From contig DIWR01000012.1 of the NCBI GenBank assembly GCA_002428495.1, positions 1-60,907 on the forward strand: DNA of 60,907 nucleotides, given 5' to 3'. Shown here in pieces: positions 35,742 through 45,098 of this stretch. Position 1 is the first letter of the stretch; every line of letters begins with the position of its first letter. The notes under the pieces were generated by a model. The model did no database searches, was not told the origin of the DNA, and saw nothing but the letters and a program-made list of their open reading frames with translations. Origin of the DNA: Synergistaceae bacterium UBA6101 (GTDB taxonomy: Bacteria; Synergistota; Synergistia; Synergistales; Synergistaceae). The position numbers and the translations under genes were made by a program.

Positions 35742-36842
35742 TTGCACTCCACTTCAAAGGGTCAGGCAACAGCCATAGGTGTGAAGTCACATGTGCTCTT
35801 CAGCAAGCTTCTTACTTCTGAGGAATACTGGGCGTTGCTGAACCTTAACAGCATCAGTGAGATAGCAGATTTTCTCAAACAGACAGAAGGATACAAAGAA
35901 CACCTTGAAACTCTGCCGCCCGCAAAGGTACACCGTATAGATCTTGAGAACGCAGTGAGATCGTCGATTCTTGTTGAAGCAACGTCGTTCCTCTACTACC
36001 TTGCAGGTCCTAGGCGTCAGTTGTTTACAGACTGGCTTGGATGGTATGAGGCAGAGCATCTGAAAAGCATTTTCAGATGGATCAGGACAAAGAGGCTTGA
36101 CCGCGATGAGATGAGAAAACGTCTTTTTGTAGTCCCCGGATCAAAGCTTTCCTATGGACTGCTGCTGAACAGCAGAGACTATAACGATGTCCTCGAGGCG
36201 CTTAAAGATACGAGATATTACAAAGTCCTGGCAGAACCTGTCAAGCGCCTTATCAACGGTGAAGAGTCCCTTTTTTCGCTCGAGATCGCGATAGATAACC
36301 TGGTAGAAACATCCTTATACAATGACCTCAGGGATCTGCATGAAAACGAGCAGAAACTGCTTGAGCCTATGTTCGGTACCAGGATAGATCTCCTCAACCT
36401 TTACCATTTCCACAGGTGCATATGGTATTACCACATGACGCTTGAAGAGACGCTGAGCAGGATGCTCCCCGTTAAATACAGGGTAAAGACTCACCATCTG
36501 AGGGAAATGGCAAAGGGTACCAGCTGGGAGGAGAGGATCGAAAAACTGGGCGAATCTTTCCCTGTTTATGCTGAAATATTCAGAAACGCACTTGAACAGG
36601 AAGACAGGGAACTGGCGCTTGAAATGTCAATAAAAAGATACAACTACCTCAAGGCCATGGCTATATTCCAGAAGGGGTCACCCGGCTTTCATACAGCTAT
36701 CAGCTACTTTGTATTAAAATCTCATGAACTTGACGATGTGATCCGTGTAATAGAAGATGTCAGATATGATTATGATCGCAGAAACGCGGCCAATTACCTT
36801 ATCAGGCCGATAATCACCGGGGGTGAACCCAAATGGCAGTAA
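35742..36842 (+). CDS. atpC: V/A-type ATP synthase subunit C
   Basis: Subunit C (V0 d/AC39 type) sits on the membrane ring as a socket for the rotor shaft. The 366-residue helical protein has three similar segments as in the family, for example YWALLNLNSISEIADFLKQT near the start and DLHENEQKLLEPMFGTRIDLLNLYHFHR in the middle. TTG 35742 is the start, eight bases after AGAGGT. Its stop overlaps the start of the I subunit gene. Confidence 0.9.
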   Translation: MHSTSKGQATAIGVKSHVLFSKLLTSEEYWALLNLNSISEIADFLKQTEGYKEHLETLPPAKVHRIDLENAVRSSILVEATSFLYYLAGPRRQLFTDWLGWYEAEHLKSIFRWIRTKRLDRDEMRKRLFVVPGSKLSYGLLLNSRDYNDVLEALKDTRYYKVLAEPVKRLINGEESLFSLEIAIDNLVETSLYNDLRDLHENEQKLLEPMFGTRIDLLNLYHFHRCIWYYHMTLEETLSRMLPVKYRVKTHHLREMAKGTSWEERIEKLGESFPVYAEIFRNALEQEDRELALEMSIKRYNYLKAMAIFQKGSPGFHTAISYFVLKSHELDDVIRVIEDVRYDYDRRNAANYLIRPIITGGEPKWQ

Positions 36843-38800
36843 TGAAGATGGTCGCACTGACCATGATAGGGCCTGACTCAGAAATGGAGCCGGTAGCCCG
36901 TCAGATGGTATTGACAGGGGGCTTCCAGCCTTTGCCGCTCGACCTTTTGGTAAACGACAGGAACCTCCGGTCCAAGGTAACGACCGAAACAGAAAACCCA
37001 TATGACGAACTTCTGGCAAAGGTAACAACAGTATGGAAGATCGCGGGCGAAATGATCCCGGATCCGTCTCCTGTTACACTGACTAAAGAGTTTACGCTTA
37101 CAGCAGCCCGAAGGAAAGTTGAACAGACTTCCAAAAGGCTGGAAGTATGGGAAAAGAGAAGAGTCGCGCTTTCCGAGGGGGAAGATCTCCTCACGGCCAC
37201 AAAACTGTTCGTTGAAGCACTCAAAGGGACTGAATTCGGTCCGGAGGAACTTGCAAGCGGCACATTCCTGATCCCATTTTTTGGCCGGCTCTCGAATGAA
37301 AACTACCAGAGGCTGACGGAGAGCAGCGAGGAGTCGCCCATCGCAACGAATGAACTGACTGTGATAAACGGCAATACTTGGGTGATCGTATTGACGGTAA
37401 AAGGTTATGAAGAATCGACCAGAAAGCTTCTCGAAGCTGTTTACTTCAAGGAATTTTCATTGAAAGACATTGCATCGCAGTTAAAAGGGGCGGATCCCCT
37501 TACACTCGTAAACAAAAGGATAGCCAACCACCAGAGAGCCATCAAAGGGCTCGCCAAGGCTGCCAAGGACATGCTGCGGGAGCAGCGGTCGGAATATGAA
37601 CTGCTCTACTCGCAGCTCTACACGATGCAGAGGGTCTACGACGTCTGCAAGGGCCGCGGTGAAGTAAGCGGGATGTTCGTCCTTTCAGGCTGGATACCTG
37701 CCGATACCCTGGCTGCTATCAAAAAAACTGTTGAGGAAGAGGCTCCTATGACGACAGTAATGATAGAAGAGACAAAGGACATCAGCTACTCCGGCATACG
37801 CATACCGACGCTTCTGCAGAACAACTCTTTTTTCAGGGCTTTCCAGGACATAGTGTCCATGTACAGTCTGCCTTCTTACGGGGAGATAGATCCCTCTCCC
37901 ATAGTAGCCATATCCTTCATCCTCTTTTTTGGTTTCATGTTCGGGGATATAGGCCACGGCCTTATGATATTCCTCGGCGCAATGTTCATGGTCAAACGGG
38001 GGATGATGAAACGTTCCTTCGGGCAGGTCATCAAGTCGGCAGCTGTAAGCTCGATGGTCTTTGGTGTACTTTACGGGAGCATATTCGGGATGGAAGACAT
38101 TATCCCCGCACTGTGGCTCTCTCCTATGCACGATACCAACAAACTCCTGATGATCGCCATCTGCCTGGGAGTGTTCATGATAAGCCTGGGACTCGTTCTG
38201 AACATGATAAAACAGTACAGGGCCAGGGACTTCGGAAGACTGCTCTTCGACGGACAGGGAATGGCCGGACTCATGCTCTACTGGACAATGGCTGCCCTGG
38301 CAGCAATATATATGACAGGCACAAAGATCCCTGAGATAGCCGCTGACATAATGTGGAGCGGGATCGGAGTAATGATGCTTCTTATGATATTCAGGGATGT
38401 CCTTGCCAGATACCTGCTGCGCCAGAAGACTGAAGGAGAATCTGTGGTCCTTAATCTTTTTGAGATAATGCACCACCTGATGTCATTCGTTTCGAACACA
38501 GCGTCATTTGTAAGGCTTGCAGCCTTCGCGCTCAACCACGTCGGTCTCTCTATGGCAGTAATAATGCTCTCTGAGATGGTCCATTCACTCCCGGGCGGGA
38601 TCGTAATGAAAGGGATAATCCTCGTAATAGGAAACATAGTAATAGTTTGCCTGGAAGGTCTTATAGTCTTTATCCAGACACTAAGGCTCGAATATTACGA
38701 GTTCTTCGGTAAATTTTACAAGGGAGGGGGAAGTGAATTCAAACCGGTCGGCTGGAAAAAGGACGGTTCCAAGTATGCAGCTCCTGCCGCCGATAAGTAA
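36833..38800 (+). CDS. atpI: V/A-type ATP synthase subunit I
   Basis: Subunit I (V0 a) forms the stator ion half-channel. The 655-residue protein has an N-terminal cytoplasmic helical arm of about 330 residues and a C-terminal membrane domain with about eight segments. This domain includes the family block PSIVAISFILFFGFMFGDIGHG in slightly changed form and the functional arginine region SNTASFVRLAAFALNHVG. The start overlaps the subunit C gene by ten bases, indicating coupling. Confidence 0.94.
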   Translation: MAVMKMVALTMIGPDSEMEPVARQMVLTGGFQPLPLDLLVNDRNLRSKVTTETENPYDELLAKVTTVWKIAGEMIPDPSPVTLTKEFTLTAARRKVEQTSKRLEVWEKRRVALSEGEDLLTATKLFVEALKGTEFGPEELASGTFLIPFFGRLSNENYQRLTESSEESPIATNELTVINGNTWVIVLTVKGYEESTRKLLEAVYFKEFSLKDIASQLKGADPLTLVNKRIANHQRAIKGLAKAAKDMLREQRSEYELLYSQLYTMQRVYDVCKGRGEVSGMFVLSGWIPADTLAAIKKTVEEEAPMTTVMIEETKDISYSGIRIPTLLQNNSFFRAFQDIVSMYSLPSYGEIDPSPIVAISFILFFGFMFGDIGHGLMIFLGAMFMVKRGMMKRSFGQVIKSAAVSSMVFGVLYGSIFGMEDIIPALWLSPMHDTNKLLMIAICLGVFMISLGLVLNMIKQYRARDFGRLLFDGQGMAGLMLYWTMAALAAIYMTGTKIPEIAADIMWSGIGVMMLLMIFRDVLARYLLRQKTEGESVVLNLFEIMHHLMSFVSNTASFVRLAAFALNHVGLSMAVIMLSEMVHSLPGGIVMKGIILVIGNIVIVCLEGLIVFIQTLRLEYYEFFGKFYKGGGSEFKPVGWKKDGSKYAAPAADK

Positions 38801-38880
38801 CTATATATGTAAATGATTTATGGCATAATAAAAGGTCAGGCTGATAATTTGTATAATTAATGTGAAGGAGTGGTTTTTTG

Positions 38881-39297
38881 ATGTTTGGACTTGCAATGTG
38901 CTGCGGCACAGTCGCAACAATGATAGGTCTGGGGTATTTGTTACAGCGCAGAGGCTATAAGGGAGGCCGCGCCTTCTACCTTTCTGGGCTGGGTATATCA
39001 TCGCTCCTCGTATTTACCGGGGCAGCACTCTCTCTCACGATGCACCCCGCATTTGCTGCGGCCACAGCTGCGCCTCTGGGGACAGGCGCCGGGATGGGTT
39101 TTATCGCTGCGGCTGTCTCAACAGGACTCGCATGCCTGGGAGCCGGACTTGCTGTTGCAAGCGTTGGATCCGCGGCCCTCGGTCTGGTAGGAGAAAAACC
39201 CGAAATGCTGGGAACGACCCTCATTTATCTTGGCCTTTCAGAAGGTATCGCTATATACGGCGTTATCGTTTCACTTCTGATACTCGGTCGGATATAG
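38881..39297 (+). CDS. atpK: V/A-type ATP synthase subunit K (membrane rotor)
   Basis: Subunit K is the proteolipid of the rotor ring. The 138-residue protein has an extra N-terminal membrane segment, then a two-helix hairpin. The ion-carrying glutamate is in LGLSEGIAIYG. The loop sequence GEKPEML is typical. Whether H+ or Na+ is carried cannot be settled from this. GGAG lies ten bases before ATG 38881 and seven bases before an in-frame TTG at 38878, which is a real alternative start. A 77-base spacer separates it from subunit I. Confidence 0.92.
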   Translation: MFGLAMCCGTVATMIGLGYLLQRRGYKGGRAFYLSGLGISSLLVFTGAALSLTMHPAFAAATAAPLGTGAGMGFIAAAVSTGLACLGAGLAVASVGSAALGLVGEKPEMLGTTLIYLGLSEGIAIYGVIVSLLILGRI

Positions 39298-39313
39298 GGA
39301 CAGAAACAATAAA

Positions 39314-39622
39314 ATGAAAGCTTTTCTTGTGAGCGACAACCATGATTCCCTGGTAGGCATGAGACTTGCCGGTATTCAAGGCTGCCTCGTTCACACCGCC
39401 GATGAGACTTTTGCGGCAATAGACAGAGCGCTAAAGATGCCTGACCTGGCCATTCTCGCAATTACAGAGAGGGCTGCGGAAATGGCTCCGGATGTTATTC
39501 AGCAGCTGCGAGAGCGCGGGGAACTGCCTCTTCTGGTTGAGATACCTGACAGATTCGGTACTAATCGGGGACCGGATTTTCTGACCCGATACGTACAGGA
39601 AGCCATTGGGGTGAAAATGTAA
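39314..39622 (+). CDS. atpF: V/A-type ATP synthase subunit F
   Basis: Subunit F binds the rotor shaft D and can regulate hydrolysis. The 102-residue protein has the expected alpha/beta fold with KAFLVSDNHDSLVGMRLAGI at the start, ILAITERAAEM in the middle and LPLLVEIPDRFG near the end. The stop overlaps the E subunit start by one base. Confidence 0.9.
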   Translation: MKAFLVSDNHDSLVGMRLAGIQGCLVHTADETFAAIDRALKMPDLAILAITERAAEMAPDVIQQLRERGELPLLVEIPDRFGTNRGPDFLTRYVQEAIGVKM

Positions 39623-40236
39623 TGAAAGAAGTATCCAGTGAAAAGATAGGGACATTAAGGGACATAATCCTTGACAGAGCTGATTCCAGGAAGAAAGATC
39701 TGGTAGCAGGGGCAAGACATGAAGCCGAAGAATGGCTGCTCAGGGAGACAGAAAAACTTCAGCGTGAAACCAACCTTATCCTTCAGGATGCAAGAAAAAG
39801 AGCTGAAGATATCAGGCGCAGGCAGATCCTGTCCGCGGAGAGAGAAAAATCTACGGAAATACTAAGACTGCAGAACAGGATACTCTCTGAGGCACTCGGA
39901 AGACTTCAGGATAAGCTCGTGCACATAAGGGAACGTGAGGACTATGCAGATATCCTTGCAGGGATGTGCATCGACGCAATAAACTCCCTGAGGGAGACCA
40001 ATGGACTAAAGCTCAGGCTTTCAGCAGTTGATGCGGGCCTGGCTGACTCAGTAATTTCAAAAGTACAAGAAATTATGCCGAAAGCTGGAATTGCTTTTGA
40101 TACTGAGACGGCTCCCATACTTGGCGGATGCTGGGTATCTACAAATGACAACCGCAGGCAGGTCAACGCTGACTGGCAAAGCCTGACGCAGGAAATGGCC
40201 GATACTCTGGCTGAACGGCTCCTGCCGCTGCTTTAG
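39622..40236 (+). CDS. atpE: V/A-type ATP synthase subunit E
   Basis: Subunit E is the second half of the peripheral stalk and binds the A3B3 head. The 204-residue protein has an N-terminal helix of about 100 residues and a C-terminal globular part with LGGCWVSTNDNRRQVNADW. Alanine- and charge-rich heptads fit pairing with subunit G/H, encoded at 35.4 kb. Confidence 0.9.
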   Translation: MKEVSSEKIGTLRDIILDRADSRKKDLVAGARHEAEEWLLRETEKLQRETNLILQDARKRAEDIRRRQILSAEREKSTEILRLQNRILSEALGRLQDKLVHIREREDYADILAGMCIDAINSLRETNGLKLRLSAVDAGLADSVISKVQEIMPKAGIAFDTETAPILGGCWVSTNDNRRQVNADWQSLTQEMADTLAERLLPLL

Positions 40237-40248
40237 GAGGAATGGAAC

Positions 40249-42054
40249 TTGGAGGCTAAGACAAACATCGCCCCAAATAACAAGGAAGGTACAGTCACCT
40301 TCGTCAACGGTCCTGTCATAAAGGCCTCTAATATGCGTAATTTTGCAATGCGTGAAGTTGTTAAGGTCGGTCCCAAAAAGCTTATGGGTGAAATAATAAG
40401 CATGGACGGCGATAATGCAACTATTCAGGTCTATGAGGACACTGACGGGCTCAGCATATATGAGACCGTGACCGGTTCCGGTGAATCCCTATCTATCGAG
40501 GTGGGGCCGGGACTGATAGGAAGTTTTTTCGACGGTATAGGAAGGCCCCTTAACGCACTCCTTGAATCAGAAGGGATGTACATTTCTCCGGGCACCTCAG
40601 TCAACATGCTCAACCATGACAAGGTCTGGGATGTGACCCCGGTGGCCAAACCCGGAGACCTTATAACAGGGGGAATGGTGATAGCTACTGTGCAGGAGAC
40701 TCCTCTCCTGATTCACAAAATAATGGCCCCTCCTGACACTGAGGGAGAATTGACATGGGTCATATCAAAAGGTCAGCACAAAGGCGGAGAAATGGTCGCA
40801 AAGGTCAAAGACGCCTTTGGCCGCGAAGTATCCATACCCATGATCCAGAGATGGCCTGTAAGGACTCCCAGGCTATACAGGGAACGCCTGCTTCCGAACG
40901 AACCTTTCGTGACCGGGCAGAGGGTCATCGACGGACTCTTCCCGATCGCAAAAGGTGGTACGGCATGCATTCCCGGTGGGTTTGGGACCGGAAAGACCGT
41001 GACACAGCATCAGCTTGCTAAATGGGGAGATGCCCAGGTAGTCATTTACATAGGCTGCGGAGAGAGAGGGAACGAGATGACAGACGTTCTTGAACAGTTC
41101 CCTGTACTCGAAGATCCCAGATCAGGAAGGCCTCTCATGGAAAGGACCATCCTGATCGCCAATACATCCAATATGCCTGTCGCGGCCCGTGAAGCATCAA
41201 TTTATACCGGGATCACGATCGCAGAATATTTCCGAGACATGGGATATGACGTTGCTATTATGGCGGACTCAACTTCCAGATGGGCCGAGGCCCTTCGCGA
41301 ACTTTCAGGCCGTCTTGAAGAGATACCTGCTGAAGAAGGATTCCCTGCATATCTGCCAAGCAGGCTTGCTGAATTCTATGAAAGGGCAGGCCGAGTAGTG
41401 ACATTTGGCGGAGAAAACGGAAGCATAACTGTAATAGGAGCAGTTTCGCCTCCCGGCGGAGATTTTACGGAGCCTGTCACCAGGCACACTAAACGCTTCA
41501 TCAGATGCTTCTGGGGACTGGACAAAAACCTTGCAAACGCCAGGCATTACCCCGCCATCTCGTGGATAGACTCTTACAGCGAATATGCAGAAGAAGTAAA
41601 CGGATGGTTCTGCTCAAACATAGATCCCCGATGGGGAGAAGTCCGGGACGAGGTCCGTCAGATACTTGCTGAGGACAATAAAGTACAGCAGGTAATAAAG
41701 CTGGTCGGCGAGGATGTATTGCCTGACGACCAGAGACTCGTCGCATTTACAGCCTTTTTGATCAAGAATGGATATCTGCAGCAGAACTCATTCGGTTCAG
41801 ATTCATATTCTCCGCCGTCAAAAGGCTTTGAGATACTTGAAGTAATAATGGAGTTTTACAAGAAAGCTCTTGGACTCGTGCGTAAGGGAATACCCATTTC
41901 ACTTATAAAGGAAGACGAGTCGGTCGACTCGATCACGCATCTGCGTGAACTCTCACCTGATGACAAAGATGGTTTTGCCCTGGCAAGAAAGAGGATAAAC
42001 GTTCACCTCGACAGGGTCGCAGCAGAAAGAACCAGAAAGCTTGGAGGTGAGTAG
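40249..42054 (+). CDS. atpA: V/A-type ATP synthase catalytic subunit A
   Basis: Subunit A carries the catalytic nucleotide sites. The 601 residues show the P-loop GGFGTGKTVTQHQLAKW near residue 243, the A-specific non-homologous insert before it, and Walker B VAIMADSTSRWAEALRE. The conserved SGRLEEIPAEEGFPAYLPSRLAEFYERAG follows. The start is TTG 40249, eight bases after AGGAGG; ATG 40242 is out of frame. No intein is present although V-type A subunits are a frequent intein site. Confidence 0.97.
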   Translation: MEAKTNIAPNNKEGTVTFVNGPVIKASNMRNFAMREVVKVGPKKLMGEIISMDGDNATIQVYEDTDGLSIYETVTGSGESLSIEVGPGLIGSFFDGIGRPLNALLESEGMYISPGTSVNMLNHDKVWDVTPVAKPGDLITGGMVIATVQETPLLIHKIMAPPDTEGELTWVISKGQHKGGEMVAKVKDAFGREVSIPMIQRWPVRTPRLYRERLLPNEPFVTGQRVIDGLFPIAKGGTACIPGGFGTGKTVTQHQLAKWGDAQVVIYIGCGERGNEMTDVLEQFPVLEDPRSGRPLMERTILIANTSNMPVAAREASIYTGITIAEYFRDMGYDVAIMADSTSRWAEALRELSGRLEEIPAEEGFPAYLPSRLAEFYERAGRVVTFGGENGSITVIGAVSPPGGDFTEPVTRHTKRFIRCFWGLDKNLANARHYPAISWIDSYSEYAEEVNGWFCSNIDPRWGEVRDEVRQILAEDNKVQQVIKLVGEDVLPDDQRLVAFTAFLIKNGYLQQNSFGSDSYSPPSKGFEILEVIMEFYKKALGLVRKGIPISLIKEDESVDSITHLRELSPDDKDGFALARKRINVHLDRVAAERTRKLGGE

Positions 42055-42057
42055 CCG

Positions 42058-43437
42058 GTGGCAAATGCTGAATATATCGGAGTAAAAGATATTATAGGTC
42101 CCTTTGTTCTGGTTGAGAATGTGAGCGGCGTAGGTTATGGCGAGCTTGTCGACATCCGTGACAACAAAGGGCGTATTCGTCATGGACAGGTAAAGTCACT
42201 GAGCGAAAAAGCCACACTGGTGCAGGTATTCACCGGAACTGGAGACCTTATTCCAAATACAACCAAACTGCGTTTCCTCGGAAAGCCTCTTGAGATCAGG
42301 CTCTCAAAAAATATGCTTGGACGTACCTTTAACGGTCTTGGGGAACCGAGAGACGGCTGCGGAGAGACATACGGCGGAAAAAGGGTCAATATCAACGGGC
42401 TCCCCCTTAATCCAATGGCGCGTCAGTATCCCAAGGACTTTATCAACACAGGGATATCTGCGATAGACACACTGACGACGCTTATAAGGGGACAAAAGCT
42501 CCCTATCTTCTCAGGAAACGGACTGCCGCACAATCAGCTGGCAGTACAGATAGCAACACAGGCAAAGATCATGGGGTCCGATGACTTCGCCGTTGTCTTT
42601 GCAGGAATAGGCATCAAGCATGACGATGCCGCTTATTTTACCCAGGAACTCTCAAACAGGGGGCACAGCAATAACATAGTAACATTCCTGAACCTTGCCG
42701 ACGATCCGGTCATCGAACGTATCGCGACTCCAAGAATGGCACTCTCAACAGCTGAATATCTTGCCTATGAACTTGGACTGCACGTACTTGTCATCATAAC
42801 TGACATGACAAGCTACTGCGAAGCCCTCAGGGAAATAGGCGTTGCAGCAGGTGAAGTCCCAAGCCGGAAAGGATACCCGGCCTACCTCTACAGTGATCTC
42901 GCATCTCTTTATGAAAGGGCCGGAGTCGTAAGGGGAGTCAGCGGAAGCGTTACACAGATCCCGATACTGACCATGCCTAACGATGACATAACCCATCCAA
43001 TACCTGACCTCACAGGATTCATAACAGAGGGACAGATAGTTCTGTCAAGAGACCTGGACTCAAGAAACATCTATCCTCCGATAGACATCCTGACGAGTCT
43101 TTCGAGGCTTATGAAAGACGGCATAGGCAAGGGATACACAAGGGAAGACCATCCGAGCGTTTCAAGCCAGCTTTTCGCTTCCTACAGCAGGGTCCAGGAA
43201 GTACGATCCCTTGCAGGAGTCGTTGGCGAGGACGAGCTTTCCAAAAATGACAGAATGTTATTGGAATTTGGAAAACTGTTCGAGGAAAAATTCCTTAAGC
43301 AGGGAAAAGAAGAGGAACGTGAAATAGGGTACTCACTTGATATGGCCTGGGAAATACTCAGCAATCTGCCGAGAAGCGAGCTCACAAGAGTCTCACTGAC
43401 GGATATCCATGAACACATCAGAAAATACACTGATTGA
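42058..43437 (+). CDS. atpB: V/A-type ATP synthase regulatory subunit B
   Basis: Subunit B is the non-catalytic partner of A in the hexameric head. The 459-residue protein has FSGNGLPHNQLAVQIATQA where catalytic subunits have a P-loop, plus VLVIITDMTSYCEALREI and SRKGYPAYLYSDLASLYERAG. GTG 42058 follows GGAGGT by eight bases. It is the last gene of the ATPase operon, which ends at the hairpin at 43469-43494. Confidence 0.96.
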   Translation: MANAEYIGVKDIIGPFVLVENVSGVGYGELVDIRDNKGRIRHGQVKSLSEKATLVQVFTGTGDLIPNTTKLRFLGKPLEIRLSKNMLGRTFNGLGEPRDGCGETYGGKRVNINGLPLNPMARQYPKDFINTGISAIDTLTTLIRGQKLPIFSGNGLPHNQLAVQIATQAKIMGSDDFAVVFAGIGIKHDDAAYFTQELSNRGHSNNIVTFLNLADDPVIERIATPRMALSTAEYLAYELGLHVLVIITDMTSYCEALREIGVAAGEVPSRKGYPAYLYSDLASLYERAGVVRGVSGSVTQIPILTMPNDDITHPIPDLTGFITEGQIVLSRDLDSRNIYPPIDILTSLSRLMKDGIGKGYTREDHPSVSSQLFASYSRVQEVRSLAGVVGEDELSKNDRMLLEFGKLFEEKFLKQGKEEEREIGYSLDMAWEILSNLPRSELTRVSLTDIHEHIRKYTD

Positions 43438-43460
43438 CCCTTGCATCAGAATAATCAGCT

Positions 43461-43494
43461 AAAAAGCGAAGCCCGGAAGTTAACCTCCGGGCTT
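43461..43494. terminator. Bidirectional terminator between atpB and the MOSC gene
   Basis: AAGCCCGGA (43469-43477) and TCCGGGCTT (43486-43494) form a 9-bp stem. On the minus strand it is followed by CGCTTTTTAG, a good tract for the MOSC gene. On the plus strand the tract is poorer. Confidence 0.8.
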
Positions 43495-43530
43495 AGTCCT
43501 TTCAGACTGTTTATCCAGGATGAAAAAAAC

Positions 43531-43980
43531 TTAAATTTGAACCTCTATCTGAGCTTTGTCACCTTTTTTTACTTTCCCTCCGGAAACAACTACACAAAAA
43601 AGACCTTCTGAAGGCAGCAGGCTGACTCCAAAAGTTCTGCTCACGATGCTTGGATGATCCTCCTTGCCTACCTGTGTGACCTCTATGACTGCATCTTCCC
43701 CAAGCCTTATCCTGCTTCCGGGTGAAAGAGAAGAGAGATCCAGCCCCTCGATCAGAACGTTCTCCGCAAAATCTCCGGGCCCCATGTTCAGACCCTTCGC
43801 CTTGTTAACCTTATCAAGGCTTTCATAACTGAGACATGTGACCTGACGTCCCCAGTCTCCGGCATGTCCGTCGTTTTCGATCCCCTTACCGGCAATAAAG
43901 AGCGCTTCCGGTACTTCTTTTTTAAGCTGTCCTCTTTGAGGACTGACAGATATTGAGTGGACCTTTCCATTTTTTCCCAT
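43531..43980 (-). CDS. MOSC domain protein
   Basis: MOSC domains occur in molybdenum cofactor sulfurases and related sulfur carriers. The 149-residue protein is a stand-alone domain with IENDGHAGDWGRQVTCLS, PGDFAENVLIEG and VTQVGKEDHPS. The conserved cysteine expected for sulfur transfer is not obvious, apart from that in VTCLS. ATG 43980 has GGAGGGAAG nine bases upstream. Molybdenum cofactor biosynthesis genes are not in the window. Confidence 0.85.
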   Translation of the reverse strand: MGKNGKVHSISVSPQRGQLKKEVPEALFIAGKGIENDGHAGDWGRQVTCLSYESLDKVNKAKGLNMGPGDFAENVLIEGLDLSSLSPGSRIRLGEDAVIEVTQVGKEDHPSIVSRTFGVSLLPSEGLFCVVVSGGKVKKGDKAQIEVQI

Positions 43981-44034
43981 GTTATCTTCCCTCCTGCTCA
44001 TCCATGAATGGAAATTTTATTTTTCTTACAGACT

Positions 44035-44237
44035 CAACTTTCCCACCGTCTTTCCCGCATGCTTTTGATCAGGAAGGACGCTGTGCCTCGAAAGAGGAGC
44101 ATAACAAATCACCATAGTGACTGAACTCTATTTCGAGTGCGTTTCAAGATCGGGAATCCAGATACCGTCTCAGCTGTCAAGTATAAAAGTAAAAATAGAG
44201 GTTTTGAAACCACTAGCAGCAAGAGGTGGGAAAGTTG
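44035..44237. mobile_element. MITE-like element, copy 2 (203 bp)
   Basis: The ends are perfect 13-bp inverted repeats, CAACTTTCCCACC (44035-44047) and GGTGGGAAAGTTG (44225-44237). The outer 29 bases on the left and about 22 on the right match copy 1 at 31605-31750 in opposite orientation; the middle 140 bases do not. It has no coding capacity. No clear target duplication was seen. It fills most of the gap between the MOSC gene and the importer operon. Confidence 0.82.
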
Positions 44238-44309
44238 AGTAATATCATCTCAAAAAGACGGGAATAAACTGAAAAAACCAGCACCCTGCATACATTAACA
44301 TTCTTTCCG

Positions 44310-45098
44310 TCATCTTGCGAGCTTGCCAAAGCTTGGGATCGAATTGATCAGTTTTACAGTATAAGGATCACCAGGAGCATTCAGCACCTTTTCAGACGGC
44401 CCTTCCTCGCAGAGACTGCCCTCTTTCATGACCATTATCCTCTCTGCCGCATTTCCGGCAAGTAAAAGGTCATGAGTTACAAATATCATCGCAGTCCCTG
44501 ACGCTGCGTATTTTTCCAGTACTTCGACAACCTCACCGCGCGTTGAAGCATCCTGCATCGAAGTTGGCTCATCGCATAACAATATCCGAGGTGAGAGCAT
44601 GAGAGCCCTGGCTATCTGTACCCTCTGCCTCTGTCCGCCGGAAAGGGAAACAGCACGTGATCTCAGTATCCTCTCTCCTCTCAGGCCAAGCTCTGCAAGC
44701 AGGACCTCTGCCCTCTGCCTTATCTTATCTTTTCCGATATCAAGTCCCGCAATAACTGCCGGTTCGCACACTGTATCCAGTGCCGAAAGTCCGGGAGGAA
44801 TAGCACCATATGGATCCTGCTGAACATAACCGCATTTTTGCCTGACCTTTGCCAGTTCATCAGCGCCCAGCAACGAGAGATCCTTGCCGAAGAGAGCAAC
44901 ACGCCCGCTCTCCGGCTTTACAAGCCCTACAAGGGCGCGCAGCAGCGTCGTTTTGCCGCTTCCGGATCCTCCGACCACCGCAAGTCTCTCCCCTGGCGCC
45001 AGTGAGAGGGATATATCACTGACAGCTTTGTGGACGGAGCCCTTTTTGGACCTGAAACTTACTGTCAGTTCGACTGCTTCAATAATTTTATTATCCAT
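44310..45098 (-). CDS. ABC importer ATPase (OppF/NikE type)
   Basis: The 262-residue ATPase of a peptide/nickel-type importer has VVGGSGSGKTTLL (Walker A), SLSGGQRQRVQIARAL (signature), RILLCDEPTS (Walker B) and the switch histidine in FVTHDL. The C-terminal Fe-S cysteine region of some OppD/F proteins is not visible. It is the last gene of the five-gene importer operon and overlaps the previous ATPase gene by eight bases. Confidence 0.92.
   Translation of the reverse strand: MDNKIIEAVELTVSFRSKKGSVHKAVSDISLSLAPGERLAVVGGSGSGKTTLLRALVGLVKPESGRVALFGKDLSLLGADELAKVRQKCGYVQQDPYGAIPPGLSALDTVCEPAVIAGLDIGKDKIRQRAEVLLAELGLRGERILRSRAVSLSGGQRQRVQIARALMLSPRILLCDEPTSMQDASTRGEVVEVLEKYAASGTAMIFVTHDLLLAGNAAERIMVMKEGSLCEEGPSEKVLNAPGDPYTVKLINSIPSFGKLAR

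Noticed and set aside
37685..38476. Open frame of 263 codons on the minus strand
   Set aside because: It lies antisense inside the subunit I gene of the V/A-ATPase, which is well supported; the translated product is rich in His, Tyr and Glu without a domain and has no ribosome-binding site.
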